Shown: positions 22,270-28,727 of the stretch, one piece after another
How the letters are laid out: each line of letters opens with the position of its first letter
Position numbering within the stretch: the stretch's first letter is position 1
Assembly (NCBI GenBank): GCA_016803235.1
Contig: JADCLI010000051.1
Span: 1 to 35,543, forward strand
Length of the DNA: 35,543 bases
Reading direction: 5' to 3'
DNA from: Pimelobacter simplex
GTDB lineage: Bacteria > Actinomycetota > Actinomycetes > Propionibacteriales > Nocardioidaceae
Notes under the pieces: model-generated
What the model was told of the DNA's origin: nothing
What the model saw: only the letters and a program-made list of their open reading frames with translations
The model's database searches: none
Program-made: the position numbers and the translations under genes

Positions 22270-23189
22270 CCCGCACCCCGCGCCGAACCACCACGGTCGG
22301 CCTCGCCCTGGTCGCGACCGCCGCGCTCGCCCTCACCGCGTGCGGCAGCGACGACCCGCTCAGCGCGGGCGACGGCGGCGACGGTGGCGACACCATCGTG
22401 ATCGGCTCCCAGGACTACTACTCCAACGAGATCATCGCCGAGGCCTACGCCCAGGCGCTCGAGGCCGCCGACATCAAGGTCGAGCGCGACTTCCGGATCG
22501 GCCAGCGCGAGGGCTACCTCCCCGACATCGAGAGCGGGTCGATCGACCTGTTCCCCGAGTACACCGGGCCGCTGCTGCAGGTCTGGAAGCCCGACACGAC
22601 CGCCCGCCTCGCCGACGACGTCTACTCCGAGCTCGAGGAGGCCGCCGAGGAGAAGGGCCTGGAGGTGCTCGACCAGTCCCCCGCGACCGACCAGGACTCC
22701 TACGTCGTGACCCGTGAGTTCGCCGAGAAGTACGGCCTGGAGACGATCGAGGACCTCTCGAAGGTGACCGAGAAGCTGACCTTCGGCGCCAACTCCGAGG
22801 CCGAGAGCCGGCCCAACGGACCGAAGGGGCTCAAGGAGTCCTACGGCGTCGACGTCGCCTTCACGCCGATCGAGGACAGCGGCGGCCCGCTCACCGTCAA
22901 GGCGCTCAAGGACGGCTCGATCCAGCTGGCGATCATCTACACCGCCGACCCGTCGATCAAGAAGAACGACCTGGTCACCCTCGAGGACACCAAGGGCCTG
23001 TTCCTCGCCTCCCACGTCGTCCCGGTCGCCAGCGACGACCTCAGCGACGAGGCCGAGGGCATCGTCAACAAGGTCAGCGCGGCCATGTCGCCCGAGGACC
23101 TGGTCGACCTCGATGCCCGCAGCGTCGACGAGGAGCTGCCCGCCGCGACCATCGCGAAGGATTGGCTCGAGAAGGAGGGGTTGCTCTGA
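22266..23189 (+). CDS. Compatible-solute-binding lipoprotein (OpuCC/OsmF-like)
   Basis: A 307-residue extracytoplasmic binding protein. It has a basic start, a hydrophobic core and the lipobox LTAC with the lipidated cysteine at residue 26, followed by a Gly/Asp-rich tether. The mature part has the OpuAC fold: TIVIGSQDYYSNEIIAEAYAQALE, DLFPEYTGPLLQVW, and IEDSGGPLTVKALKDGSIQLAIIYTADP. Aromatic residues in the YY and YTG segments are candidates for a choline/betaine-type cation cage. It is anchored outside the membrane and delivers the ligand to the two permeases. The last codons overlap the next gene, with AAGGAGGGG there acting as the SD for that gene. Confidence 0.93.
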   Translation: MTRTPRRTTTVGLALVATAALALTACGSDDPLSAGDGGDGGDTIVIGSQDYYSNEIIAEAYAQALEAADIKVERDFRIGQREGYLPDIESGSIDLFPEYTGPLLQVWKPDTTARLADDVYSELEEAAEEKGLEVLDQSPATDQDSYVVTREFAEKYGLETIEDLSKVTEKLTFGANSEAESRPNGPKGLKESYGVDVAFTPIEDSGGPLTVKALKDGSIQLAIIYTADPSIKKNDLVTLEDTKGLFLASHVVPVASDDLSDEAEGIVNKVSAAMSPEDLVDLDARSVDEELPAATIAKDWLEKEGLL

Positions 23190-24043
23190 GCAGCCTCGCC
23201 GTCACCGGTGCGACGGGAGGGCTCGGGGGACGCGTCGCCCGGGCCCTCGCGGCGCAGGGGGTCGCGCATCGCCTGCTGGTGCGCGACCCCGCCCGCGCGC
23301 CCGAGCTGCCCGGCGCGACGGTCGTCCGCTCGACGTACGGCGACCGCGAGCTGGCGCTCGCCTCGCTCGAGGGCGTGCGGACCCTGCTCATGGTCTCGGC
23401 CGCCGAGTCGGCCGACCGCCTCGAGCAGCACCTCACCTTCGTCGACGCCGCCGCGGCGGCCGGCGTGGAGCACGTCGTCTACACGTCGTTCTACGGCGCG
23501 GCCGCCGACGCGACCTTCACCCTCGCCCGCGACCACTGGGCCACCGAGCAGCACCTCAGCGCCTCCGGGATGGCGGTCACCTTCCTGCGCGACAACTTCT
23601 ACCTCGACTTCCTGCCCGCCCTGGTCGGCGAGGACGGCGTGATCCGCGGCCCGGCCGGCGACGGCCGGGTGGCGGCGGTGACCCGCGACGACGTCGCGGC
23701 CAGCGCGGTCGCGGTCCTGCTCGCGCCCGAGCAGCACGCCAGCGCGACCTACGACCTCACCGGACCGGACGCGCCGACCTTCGGCGAGGTCGCGACGATC
23801 CTGGGCGCGCACACCGGCCGCCCGGTGCGCTACCACGACGAGACGGTCGAGGAGGCCTACGCGTCGCGACGGCGCTGGCCGGCCCCGCAGTGGCAGTACG
23901 ACGCCTGGGTCTCCACCTACACCGCGATCGCACGCGGCGAGATGGCCGGCGTCACCGACCACGTCGAGCGACTCACCGGGCACGCCCCGACCGGGCTGGC
24001 GGCGTACCTCGACAGCACTTCGACCGACCGCCAGAATCCCTGA
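23186..24043 (+). CDS. NmrA-like SDR (NAD(P)H:quinone-oxidoreductase-type)
   Basis: A 285-residue atypical SDR: TGATGGLGG at the N-terminus binds the cofactor, HRLLVRDPAR carries the arginine typical of NADP binding, and VVYTSFYGAAADATFTLARDHWATEQHLSASGMAVTFLRDNFYLD is the QOR2/SDR_a5-type centre. Likely reduces a quinone or acts as a redox sensor. No ATG/GTG fits: a TTG at 23162 would put AAGGAGGGG inside the gene, while a CTG at 23186 sits 5-8 nt after it and overlaps the previous stop as CTGA, matching the other junctions here. I therefore choose CTG. It is followed by DUF1304 one base later. Confidence 0.82.
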   Translation: MSSLAVTGATGGLGGRVARALAAQGVAHRLLVRDPARAPELPGATVVRSTYGDRELALASLEGVRTLLMVSAAESADRLEQHLTFVDAAAAAGVEHVVYTSFYGAAADATFTLARDHWATEQHLSASGMAVTFLRDNFYLDFLPALVGEDGVIRGPAGDGRVAAVTRDDVAASAVAVLLAPEQHASATYDLTGPDAPTFGEVATILGAHTGRPVRYHDETVEEAYASRRRWPAPQWQYDAWVSTYTAIARGEMAGVTDHVERLTGHAPTGLAAYLDSTSTDRQNP

Positions 24044-24044
24044 C

Positions 24045-24428
24045 ATGACCGCTGCCGCGCTGGTGTTCGCCGGCCTCGCCGCCCTGCTCCACGGCTACAT
24101 CTGGGTGATGGAGTCGCTGACCTGGACCAGTCCCCGCACCCGCGCGACCTTCGGCACCAGCCAGGCCGAGGCGGAGGCGACCAAGGAGCTGGCCTTCAAC
24201 CAGGGCTTCTACAACCTCTTCCTCGCCCTGATCACCGCGGGCGGCATCGCAGCGTTCAGCGCCGACGACGACCGCGTGGGTGCGACCCTGGTGTTCTGCG
24301 GTGCCGGCTCGATGGTCGCCGCGGGGCTGGTCCTGCTGGTGTCCTCTCCCGACAAGGCCCGAGCCGCGATCACCCAGCTGGCGTTCCCTGCCGTCGCGGT
24401 CGTGCTGCTGGCGATCGCCCTGGCCTGA
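24045..24428 (+). CDS. DUF1304 membrane protein
   Basis: A 127-residue protein with four hydrophobic helices. The family start is clear: LVFAGLAALLHGYIWVMESLTWTSPRTRATFG, then KELAFNQGFYNLFLALITAGG (the conserved NQGxYN segment). A third helix follows (VGATLVFCGAGSMVAAGLVLLV), then a final one. Its function is unknown; the family is often beside oxidoreductases. It is one base after the oxidoreductase stop, so it is the last member of the transporter operon. The stop is followed by two hairpins. Confidence 0.9.
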   Translation: MTAAALVFAGLAALLHGYIWVMESLTWTSPRTRATFGTSQAEAEATKELAFNQGFYNLFLALITAGGIAAFSADDDRVGATLVFCGAGSMVAAGLVLLVSSPDKARAAITQLAFPAVAVVLLAIALA

Positions 24429-24464
24429 CCCCGGGTCCCCGCTCCGGGGCCGGGTACCACCCGG
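24429..24464 (+). terminator. Two adjacent hairpins between DUF1304 and the flavodoxin-like gene
   Basis: CCCCGG (24429-24434) pairs with CCGGGG (24444-24449), then CCGGGT (24450-24455) pairs with ACCCGG (24459-24464) around ACC. They fill the 39-nt gap after the transporter operon and are likely to stop it. The second stem also overlaps a possible -10 (TACCAC at 24455-24460), 7 nt from the next ATG. Confidence 0.5.
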
Positions 24465-24467
24465 CGC

Positions 24468-25091
24468 ATGGACGACACCGCATCGACCACACCGCTCCGC
24501 GCCCTCGTGCTCTGCTGCACCCTCAAGCCGACGCCGGCGCCCTCGAGCTCCGAGCTGCTCGGCCGGCGGGTGCTCGAGGCGCTCAGCGAGCACGACGTGC
24601 AGGGCACGCTGGTACGCGTCGTCGACCACCACGTCGCCTTCGGCGTGAGCACCGACGAGGGCGACGGCGACGAGTGGCCGCTCCTGCGCCGCCAGGTGCT
24701 GGACGCCGACATCCTGGTGATCGCGACGCCGATCTGGATGGGCCAGCCCGCGTCGGTGTGCAAGGTCGTCCTCGAGCGGCTCGATGCGGAGCTCGGCGAG
24801 ACCGACGACGAGGGCCGGATGCTGACCTCGGGCAAGGTCGCCGGTCTGGCCGTGGTCGGCAACGAGGACGGCGCCCACCACGTCACCGCGGAGGTCTACC
24901 AGGCGCTGAGCGACGTGGGGTTCACGATCCCCGCCAGCGGGGTCACCTACTGGGTCGGTGAGGCCATGCAGTCGACCGACTACCAGGACCTCGACCCCGA
25001 GCCGGAGAAGACCGCCGGCACGACCAAGACCCTGGCGGCCAACGCGGCCCACCTGGCCGGACTGCTCCGCGGATCCGCCTATCCCGCGTGA
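24468..25091 (+). CDS. Flavodoxin/NADPH-dependent FMN reductase-like protein
   Basis: A 207-residue flavodoxin-fold protein. RALVLCCTLKPTPAPSSSELLGRRVLEAL is the phosphate-binding loop region, LDADILVIATPIWMGQPASVCKVVLERLD is the second FMN loop with the aromatic W, and GKVAGLAVVGNEDGAHHVTAEVYQALSDVGFTIP is the third. The protein should bind FMN and act as a quinone or flavin reductase. The C-terminal part (DPEPEKTAGTTKTLAANAAHLAGLLR) is the usual helix. It is separate from the transporter operon by two hairpins. The stop lies one base from the convergent DUF4334 gene. Confidence 0.87.
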   Translation: MDDTASTTPLRALVLCCTLKPTPAPSSSELLGRRVLEALSEHDVQGTLVRVVDHHVAFGVSTDEGDGDEWPLLRRQVLDADILVIATPIWMGQPASVCKVVLERLDAELGETDDEGRMLTSGKVAGLAVVGNEDGAHHVTAEVYQALSDVGFTIPASGVTYWVGEAMQSTDYQDLDPEPEKTAGTTKTLAANAAHLAGLLRGSAYPA

Positions 25092-25092
25092 C

Positions 25093-25629
25093 TCAGTCGC
25101 GCGCCAGCACGAAGAAGTACGGCGGTGCGTCGCGCAGGTCCATGCACCCGAGCAGGGTGTCGTCGTCGACCCGGCGGAACAGGTCGATGATCGGCAGGTG
25201 GTCATAGCTCATCGCGGCGGTGACGACACCGCGATGCTCGACGTTGCGCAGTCGGGCCCGCGGCCTTCTCGTACGAAGGGCCGGCAGTGCCGCGCCCATC
25301 ACCGCGCGGCCCCGGGCGACCACGCCGGCCGGGATCCGGTCGAGCATCCCGAACGGGATCCGGCGCGGGTCGACCGCCACGATCGCGCCCGACGACGCGC
25401 GGAACAGCAGCGGGTGCACGTCGTCGACGGAGTCGAACTGCTTGCCGTACCAGCCCGAGGCCGCCAGCAACCCGTCCATGGGGTGACCGGTCGCGAGCTC
25501 GCGGCCGCGCCAGCGGCCCGTGATCTCCTCGGCCCGCACGGCCGGGAGGCTGTCGAAGAGCGCGAGGGCGTCGGCGAGCGTGCAGGCGGGCTCGAGAGCG
25601 GCCAACCGGTCACTGGGAATGACAGTCAT
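25093..25629 (-). CDS. GXWXG + DUF4334 domain protein
   Basis: A 178-residue protein. Residues about 24-85 carry the GXWXG domain: ITGRWRGRELATGHPMDGLLAASGWYGKQFDS with G38-W40-G42, then HPLLFRASSGAIVAVDPRRIP. Residues about 118-176 are DUF4334 (RARLRNVEHRGVVTAAMSYDHLPIIDLFRRVDDDTLLGCMDLRD). The pair often occurs together in actinobacteria; no function is established, though the fold suggests a lipocalin-like ligand carrier. The ATG at 25627-25629 overlaps the serpin-like stop by four bases (ATGA), making it the third gene of the cassette. An inverted repeat covers the junction. Confidence 0.85.
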   Translation of the reverse strand: MTVIPSDRLAALEPACTLADALALFDSLPAVRAEEITGRWRGRELATGHPMDGLLAASGWYGKQFDSVDDVHPLLFRASSGAIVAVDPRRIPFGMLDRIPAGVVARGRAVMGAALPALRTRRPRARLRNVEHRGVVTAAMSYDHLPIIDLFRRVDDDTLLGCMDLRDAPPYFFVLARD

Positions 25630-25638
25630 GCTGTCATT
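25618..25638. repeat. Inverted repeat at the serpin-like/DUF4334 junction
   Basis: AATGACAG (25618-25625) and CTGTCATT (25631-25638) form perfect 8-bp arms with a 5-nt centre that contains the overlapping stop and start codons. In RNA it would place the DUF4334 start in a hairpin loop. It could modulate coupling or be a protein site; it may also be chance. Confidence 0.5.
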
Positions 25639-26771
25639 GTCACCCACGCGTGGAACAGCGGCACACCGTCCCACGCCCCGCCGCGCGCGACGGCGATGAC
25701 GGCGTGCGGGCGGTCGAAGGTCATCTCGACCCGGCGCACCCGCCGGTCGACGTACGACGGCATGCCGGCTGCCCGCATTGAGAGCGCGGTGACCGCGGCG
25801 GCCCGGAAGCCGTCGGCGTCGTAGCTGGCGACGGCGGCCTGCACGCACTGCAGGTCGATCCCGTCGCGCAGGGCCTCGGCCGGCAGCAGGCCGGCCACGC
25901 CGCGACCGACCTCAGCGACGCCCGGGGCAGCGGTGAGATCGTGCCGGGCGTCGGCCTTCCAGACGGGCAGCCGGCTGCTCCACAGCTCGGCGCCGTCCTC
26001 GGGCGCCCGCGCGGCGACGAACGACTCGACTCCCTCGCTGACCCGCCAGGCGTGCCCGTCGGACAGCGGCCCGGCGGGCCGGTCCCCGTGGGCGAGGGCG
26101 CCGCCGAGGCGCCGGGCGACGACCTCGTCGACGGCGCGCCAGACCTCGGCCGCGGGGACGCCGGGCGCGGCGACCACGCTGAGCACGTCGACGGCGTCGT
26201 CGGTGGGCGGACAGGCCACCGCCACGACACCGGCGGCCTCGGTCGCCACCAGGGCCTGGAGCCCGTCCTCGAGCAGGAGCCGGCCGTCGGGGTCGGTCGT
26301 CAGCCGCGTGCGCCAGCGCGGCTCGGTCACCAGGGCCGAGGCGAGGAGCAGCAGGGTGCGGTCGTCGACATCCGCCGGGAAGGTCTCGACCAGGCCGTGC
26401 GTGTGCTCGCGGGCCCAGGCGTCGAGTGCGGCCTGGCCCGGCAGCGGGCCGACCGGGACCGGTCCGGGCACGGGTGCCCGCAGCGCCAGCTCGGGACGCA
26501 CCCAGCCGCCGAGGGCGGCCCCCACTGCGGGGTGCGGGTCCGCGAGCAGCGCGGTCACCGCCGCCGTGGCGTCCGCCGCCGGAACGCCGAGCGCCTCCTC
26601 GAGCGCGCGACGGTCCGTCCGGTCCGTCGCCGACTCCGCCACCGCGGCCAGCAGCAGCCACAGCCCGGTCGCGGAGAGGATCGGCGCCTCGGACAGGCCG
26701 AGCCGGTCGCGCAGCCGGGCGGCGTGGTCGCGCAGCGCCGCCGCCGTGCCGCTGTCGAGGACCGGGCTCAC
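25626..26771 (-). CDS. Serpin-like protein with degenerate reactive-centre hinge
   Basis: A 381-residue serpin-fold protein; length is normal for the family. N-terminal SATGLWLLLAAVAESATDRTDRRALEEALG corresponds to the serpin SPxSi...GA..T...L block; ALDAWAREHTHGLVETFPADVDDRTLLLLASALV to the next block; FDRPHAVIAVARGGAWDGVPLFHAWV to the C-terminal F..drPF.f.I...LF.G.V. The hinge (318-330) reads DADGFRAAAVTAL, where inhibitory serpins have E-x-G-T-E-A-A-A-A-T; P14 is Phe/Arg instead of small Thr/Ser. It also lacks a signal peptide. So it is probably not a protease inhibitor. Its GTG overlaps the upstream stop by four bases. Confidence 0.7.
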   Translation of the reverse strand: MSPVLDSGTAAALRDHAARLRDRLGLSEAPILSATGLWLLLAAVAESATDRTDRRALEEALGVPAADATAAVTALLADPHPAVGAALGGWVRPELALRAPVPGPVPVGPLPGQAALDAWAREHTHGLVETFPADVDDRTLLLLASALVTEPRWRTRLTTDPDGRLLLEDGLQALVATEAAGVVAVACPPTDDAVDVLSVVAAPGVPAAEVWRAVDEVVARRLGGALAHGDRPAGPLSDGHAWRVSEGVESFVAARAPEDGAELWSSRLPVWKADARHDLTAAPGVAEVGRGVAGLLPAEALRDGIDLQCVQAAVASYDADGFRAAAVTALSMRAAGMPSYVDRRVRRVEMTFDRPHAVIAVARGGAWDGVPLFHAWVTMTA

Positions 26772-27166
26772 GCCAGCTCCCCCGCTCGTCGCTTGACCTC
26801 GGCCCACGGGAACCGCTGGCGCAGCGTCGCGCCGCTCGGCACCCCGTCGTGCGCCTTGGCCCAGGTGGCGTAGTCGGCGAAGGAGCCGGTGCTGCCGGGC
26901 TCGGCGAGGTAGCGGGCCACGATCGCCACGACGTCGTCGTCGCTCCACCGGCGGCTGGTCGACCGGGTCTTGTTGGTGGCGACCCCCGCGTGGGCACAGG
27001 CGGAGTTCCAGGAGCCGAACCTGCGGATCAGCAGCGCGGGCGAGGCGGCGTCGCGCTGGCGCTGCCAGCCGTCGTACGCCGCTGCCGTCAGCGGCTCGCC
27101 CAGCTCGGCGGCCGCGGCGGCGAGGTCGGCGGCGATCTGGTCGTCGGAGAACTCGGGCGCCCGCAT
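26768..27166 (-). CDS. Homing-endonuclease-associated-repeat (HNE-type) DNA-binding-like protein
   Basis: A 132-residue protein made of two related helical repeats. Repeat 1 (about 5-61) is FSDDQIAADLAAAAAELGEPLTAAAYDGWQRQRDAASPALLIRRFGSWNSACAHAGV; repeat 2 (about 73-130) is WSDDDVVAIVARYL ... SFADYATWAKAHDGVPSGATLRQRFPWAEVKRRAG. The W/F-S-D-D start, the xxYxxWxxxxD core and the S-x-x-L-xxRFxxW end match the repeats flanking homing endonucleases (PF18780-like). No nuclease motif is present, so it is likely a stand-alone DNA-binding or regulatory protein. ATG at 27166 is chosen because TACGGT lies 7 nt upstream. First gene of the cassette. Confidence 0.75.
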   Translation of the reverse strand: MRAPEFSDDQIAADLAAAAAELGEPLTAAAYDGWQRQRDAASPALLIRRFGSWNSACAHAGVATNKTRSTSRRWSDDDVVAIVARYLAEPGSTGSFADYATWAKAHDGVPSGATLRQRFPWAEVKRRAGELA

Positions 27167-27173
27167 GACGCCC

Positions 27174-27220
27174 ACCGTAACCACGTCCCGATCCCCGCGA
27201 CACGTCTCCTTGTGTCGCGG
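27174..27220 (-). promoter_or_regulatory. Cassette promoter and 9-bp palindrome
   Basis: Minus strand -10 TACGGT (27174-27179) is 7 nt before the HNE-gene ATG, giving a leaderless message. The perfect inverted repeat CCGCGACAC (27195-27203) and GTGTCGCGG (27212-27220) with an 8-nt centre covers the expected -35 position. Its loop on the minus strand reads AAGGAGAC. It is a strong operator candidate shared with the divergent oxidoreductase gene. Confidence 0.6.
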
Positions 27221-27280
27221 AACCAATGGCCGGCCGCCCTCTGCGCCTCGGACGACAGGTCGCGACGTGCACGGTCGTCG

Positions 27281-27286
27281 TAGGTT
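27281..27286 (+). promoter_or_regulatory. -10 hexamer of a predicted leaderless promoter for the CrtI-like gene
   Basis: TAGGTT followed by 6 nt and the ATG at 27293; no SD. A -35 is not convincing. Confidence 0.5.
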
Positions 27287-27292
27287 CGGACC

Positions 27293-28708
27293 ATGACGGA
27301 CGCCCTCGTGATCGGCAGCGGGCCCAACGGACTGGCCGCCGCGCTGGCCCTGGCCCGCGCCGGTGCGCAGGTGACCGTGCTGGAGGCCGCGGACGAGATC
27401 GGCGGCGGCACCCGCACCACCCAGCCCTTCGGCGAGGGGATCCTCGTCGACCACTGCGCCGGCTTCCACCCGATGGCCGTGGGCTCCCCCGCGCTGGCCG
27501 GGCTCGAGCGCCACGGCCTGCGGTGGGCGTGGCCCGAGATCGACGCCGCCCACCCGCTCGACGACGCCGCCCCCGCGCTGCTGCACCGCTCGGTCGAGCA
27601 GACCGCGGCCGGTCTCGGCGCCGACGCACGGCGCTGGCGGCTGCTGTTCGGGGCTCCGTCGCGGTCCTACGCCAAGCTGGCCGCCGACATTCTCGGCCCG
27701 GTCGTCCACCTCCCGCGGCATCCCCTGCTGCTCGGCAGGTTCGGCGCCCCGACCGTGCTCCCGGCCGCGTTGCTGGCCCGGGTCTTCCGCACCGAGCAGG
27801 CCCGCGCCCTCTTTCTCGGCACGACGGCCCACGCGATGCGTCCCCTGACCGAGGTCGTCTCCTCGGCGATCGGCACCGGCATCCTCACCGCCGGCCACCA
27901 CAACGGATGGCCGGTCGTCGTCGGCGGCACCCAAGCGCTCACGGAGGCGCTCGCGAAGGCGTTGCTCGACCACGGCGGCCGGATCGAGACCGGCGTCCGG
28001 GTCACCTCGATCGACGACCTTCCGCCCGCGGACGCCGTCCTGCTCAACCTGTCCCCGACCGCCGCGCTGGACCTGTACGGCGACCGGCTGCCCGCCGGCA
28101 CCCGCCACTCCTACCGCCGCCACCGCTACGGCCCCGCGGCCTTCAAGGTCGACTTCGCCGTCGAGCAGGGCGTCCCGTGGCGCGACGCCGACCTCCGCCG
28201 CGCCGGCACCGTCCACCTCGGTGGCGGGCCCGCGGAGATCATCGCCAACGAGAAGGCGGTCGCCGCCGGCCGGATGCCCGAGCGTCCGTTCGTCCTGCTG
28301 GGTCAGCAGTACGTCGCCGACCCGTCCCGCTCCCGGGGTGACGTGCACCCCGTCTACAGCTACGCCCACGTCCCCGCCGGCTTCGACGGTGACGCCACCG
28401 AGGCGGTCGTCGCCCAGGTCGAGCGCTTCGCCCCCGGCTTCCGTGAGCGGGTGGTCGGCGTCCACGTCACCCGTCCCGGCGACTTCGCCTCCGGCAACGC
28501 CAACTGGGTCGGCGGCGACATCCTCACCGGCACCAAGTCCCCGACCGCACTGCTCCTCGGGCCGCGGCCCGGCCGCAACCCGTACCGGACCGGTGCCCGT
28601 GGGGTCTACCTGTGCTCGGCCGCCGCCCCGCCGGGCCCCGGTGCGCACGGCATGGCGGGCCTGCGGGCCGCACAGCTGGCCATCAAGGACCTCGGCCTGC
28701 GGTCCTGA
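27293..28708 (+). CDS. CrtI/PYROXD2-like FAD-dependent oxidoreductase
   Basis: A 471-residue flavoprotein of the phytoene-desaturase superfamily. ALVIGSGPNGLAAALALARAGAQVTVLEAADEIGGGTRT is the complete dinucleotide-binding motif with the acidic end of strand 2. Middle and end include TAGHHNGWPVVVGGTQALTEALAKALLDHGGRIETGVRVTSI and YLCSAAAPPGPGAHGMAGLRAAQLAI, the FAD-closing motif. The PYROXD2-like subgroup is common in actinobacteria; there are no carotenoid genes nearby, so carotenoid synthesis is unlikely. The start at 27293 has a -10 six bases upstream. It is divergent from the HNE cassette and convergent with PucR. Confidence 0.88.
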   Translation: MTDALVIGSGPNGLAAALALARAGAQVTVLEAADEIGGGTRTTQPFGEGILVDHCAGFHPMAVGSPALAGLERHGLRWAWPEIDAAHPLDDAAPALLHRSVEQTAAGLGADARRWRLLFGAPSRSYAKLAADILGPVVHLPRHPLLLGRFGAPTVLPAALLARVFRTEQARALFLGTTAHAMRPLTEVVSSAIGTGILTAGHHNGWPVVVGGTQALTEALAKALLDHGGRIETGVRVTSIDDLPPADAVLLNLSPTAALDLYGDRLPAGTRHSYRRHRYGPAAFKVDFAVEQGVPWRDADLRRAGTVHLGGGPAEIIANEKAVAAGRMPERPFVLLGQQYVADPSRSRGDVHPVYSYAHVPAGFDGDATEAVVAQVERFAPGFRERVVGVHVTRPGDFASGNANWVGGDILTGTKSPTALLLGPRPGRNPYRTGARGVYLCSAAAPPGPGAHGMAGLRAAQLAIKDLGLRS

Positions 28709-28711
28709 GGC

Positions 28712-28727
28712 GCTCGGTCAGCCGAGC
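28712..28727. terminator. Hairpin between the convergent CrtI-like and PucR genes
   Basis: GCTCGG (28712-28717) pairs with CCGAGC (28722-28727) across a TCAG loop. It straddles the 9-nt gap between the two stop codons and can serve both directions. It has no T-tract. Confidence 0.45.

Noticed and set aside
26768..27166. Homing endonuclease or intron remnant
   Set aside because: Only the associated repeats are present. There is no LAGLIDADG, HNH or GIY-YIG motif, no intron-like flank and no interrupted host gene.
27293..28708. Carotenoid biosynthesis locus
   Set aside because: The CrtI-like protein is of the PYROXD2-like type and there is no phytoene synthase, prenyltransferase or cyclase nearby.
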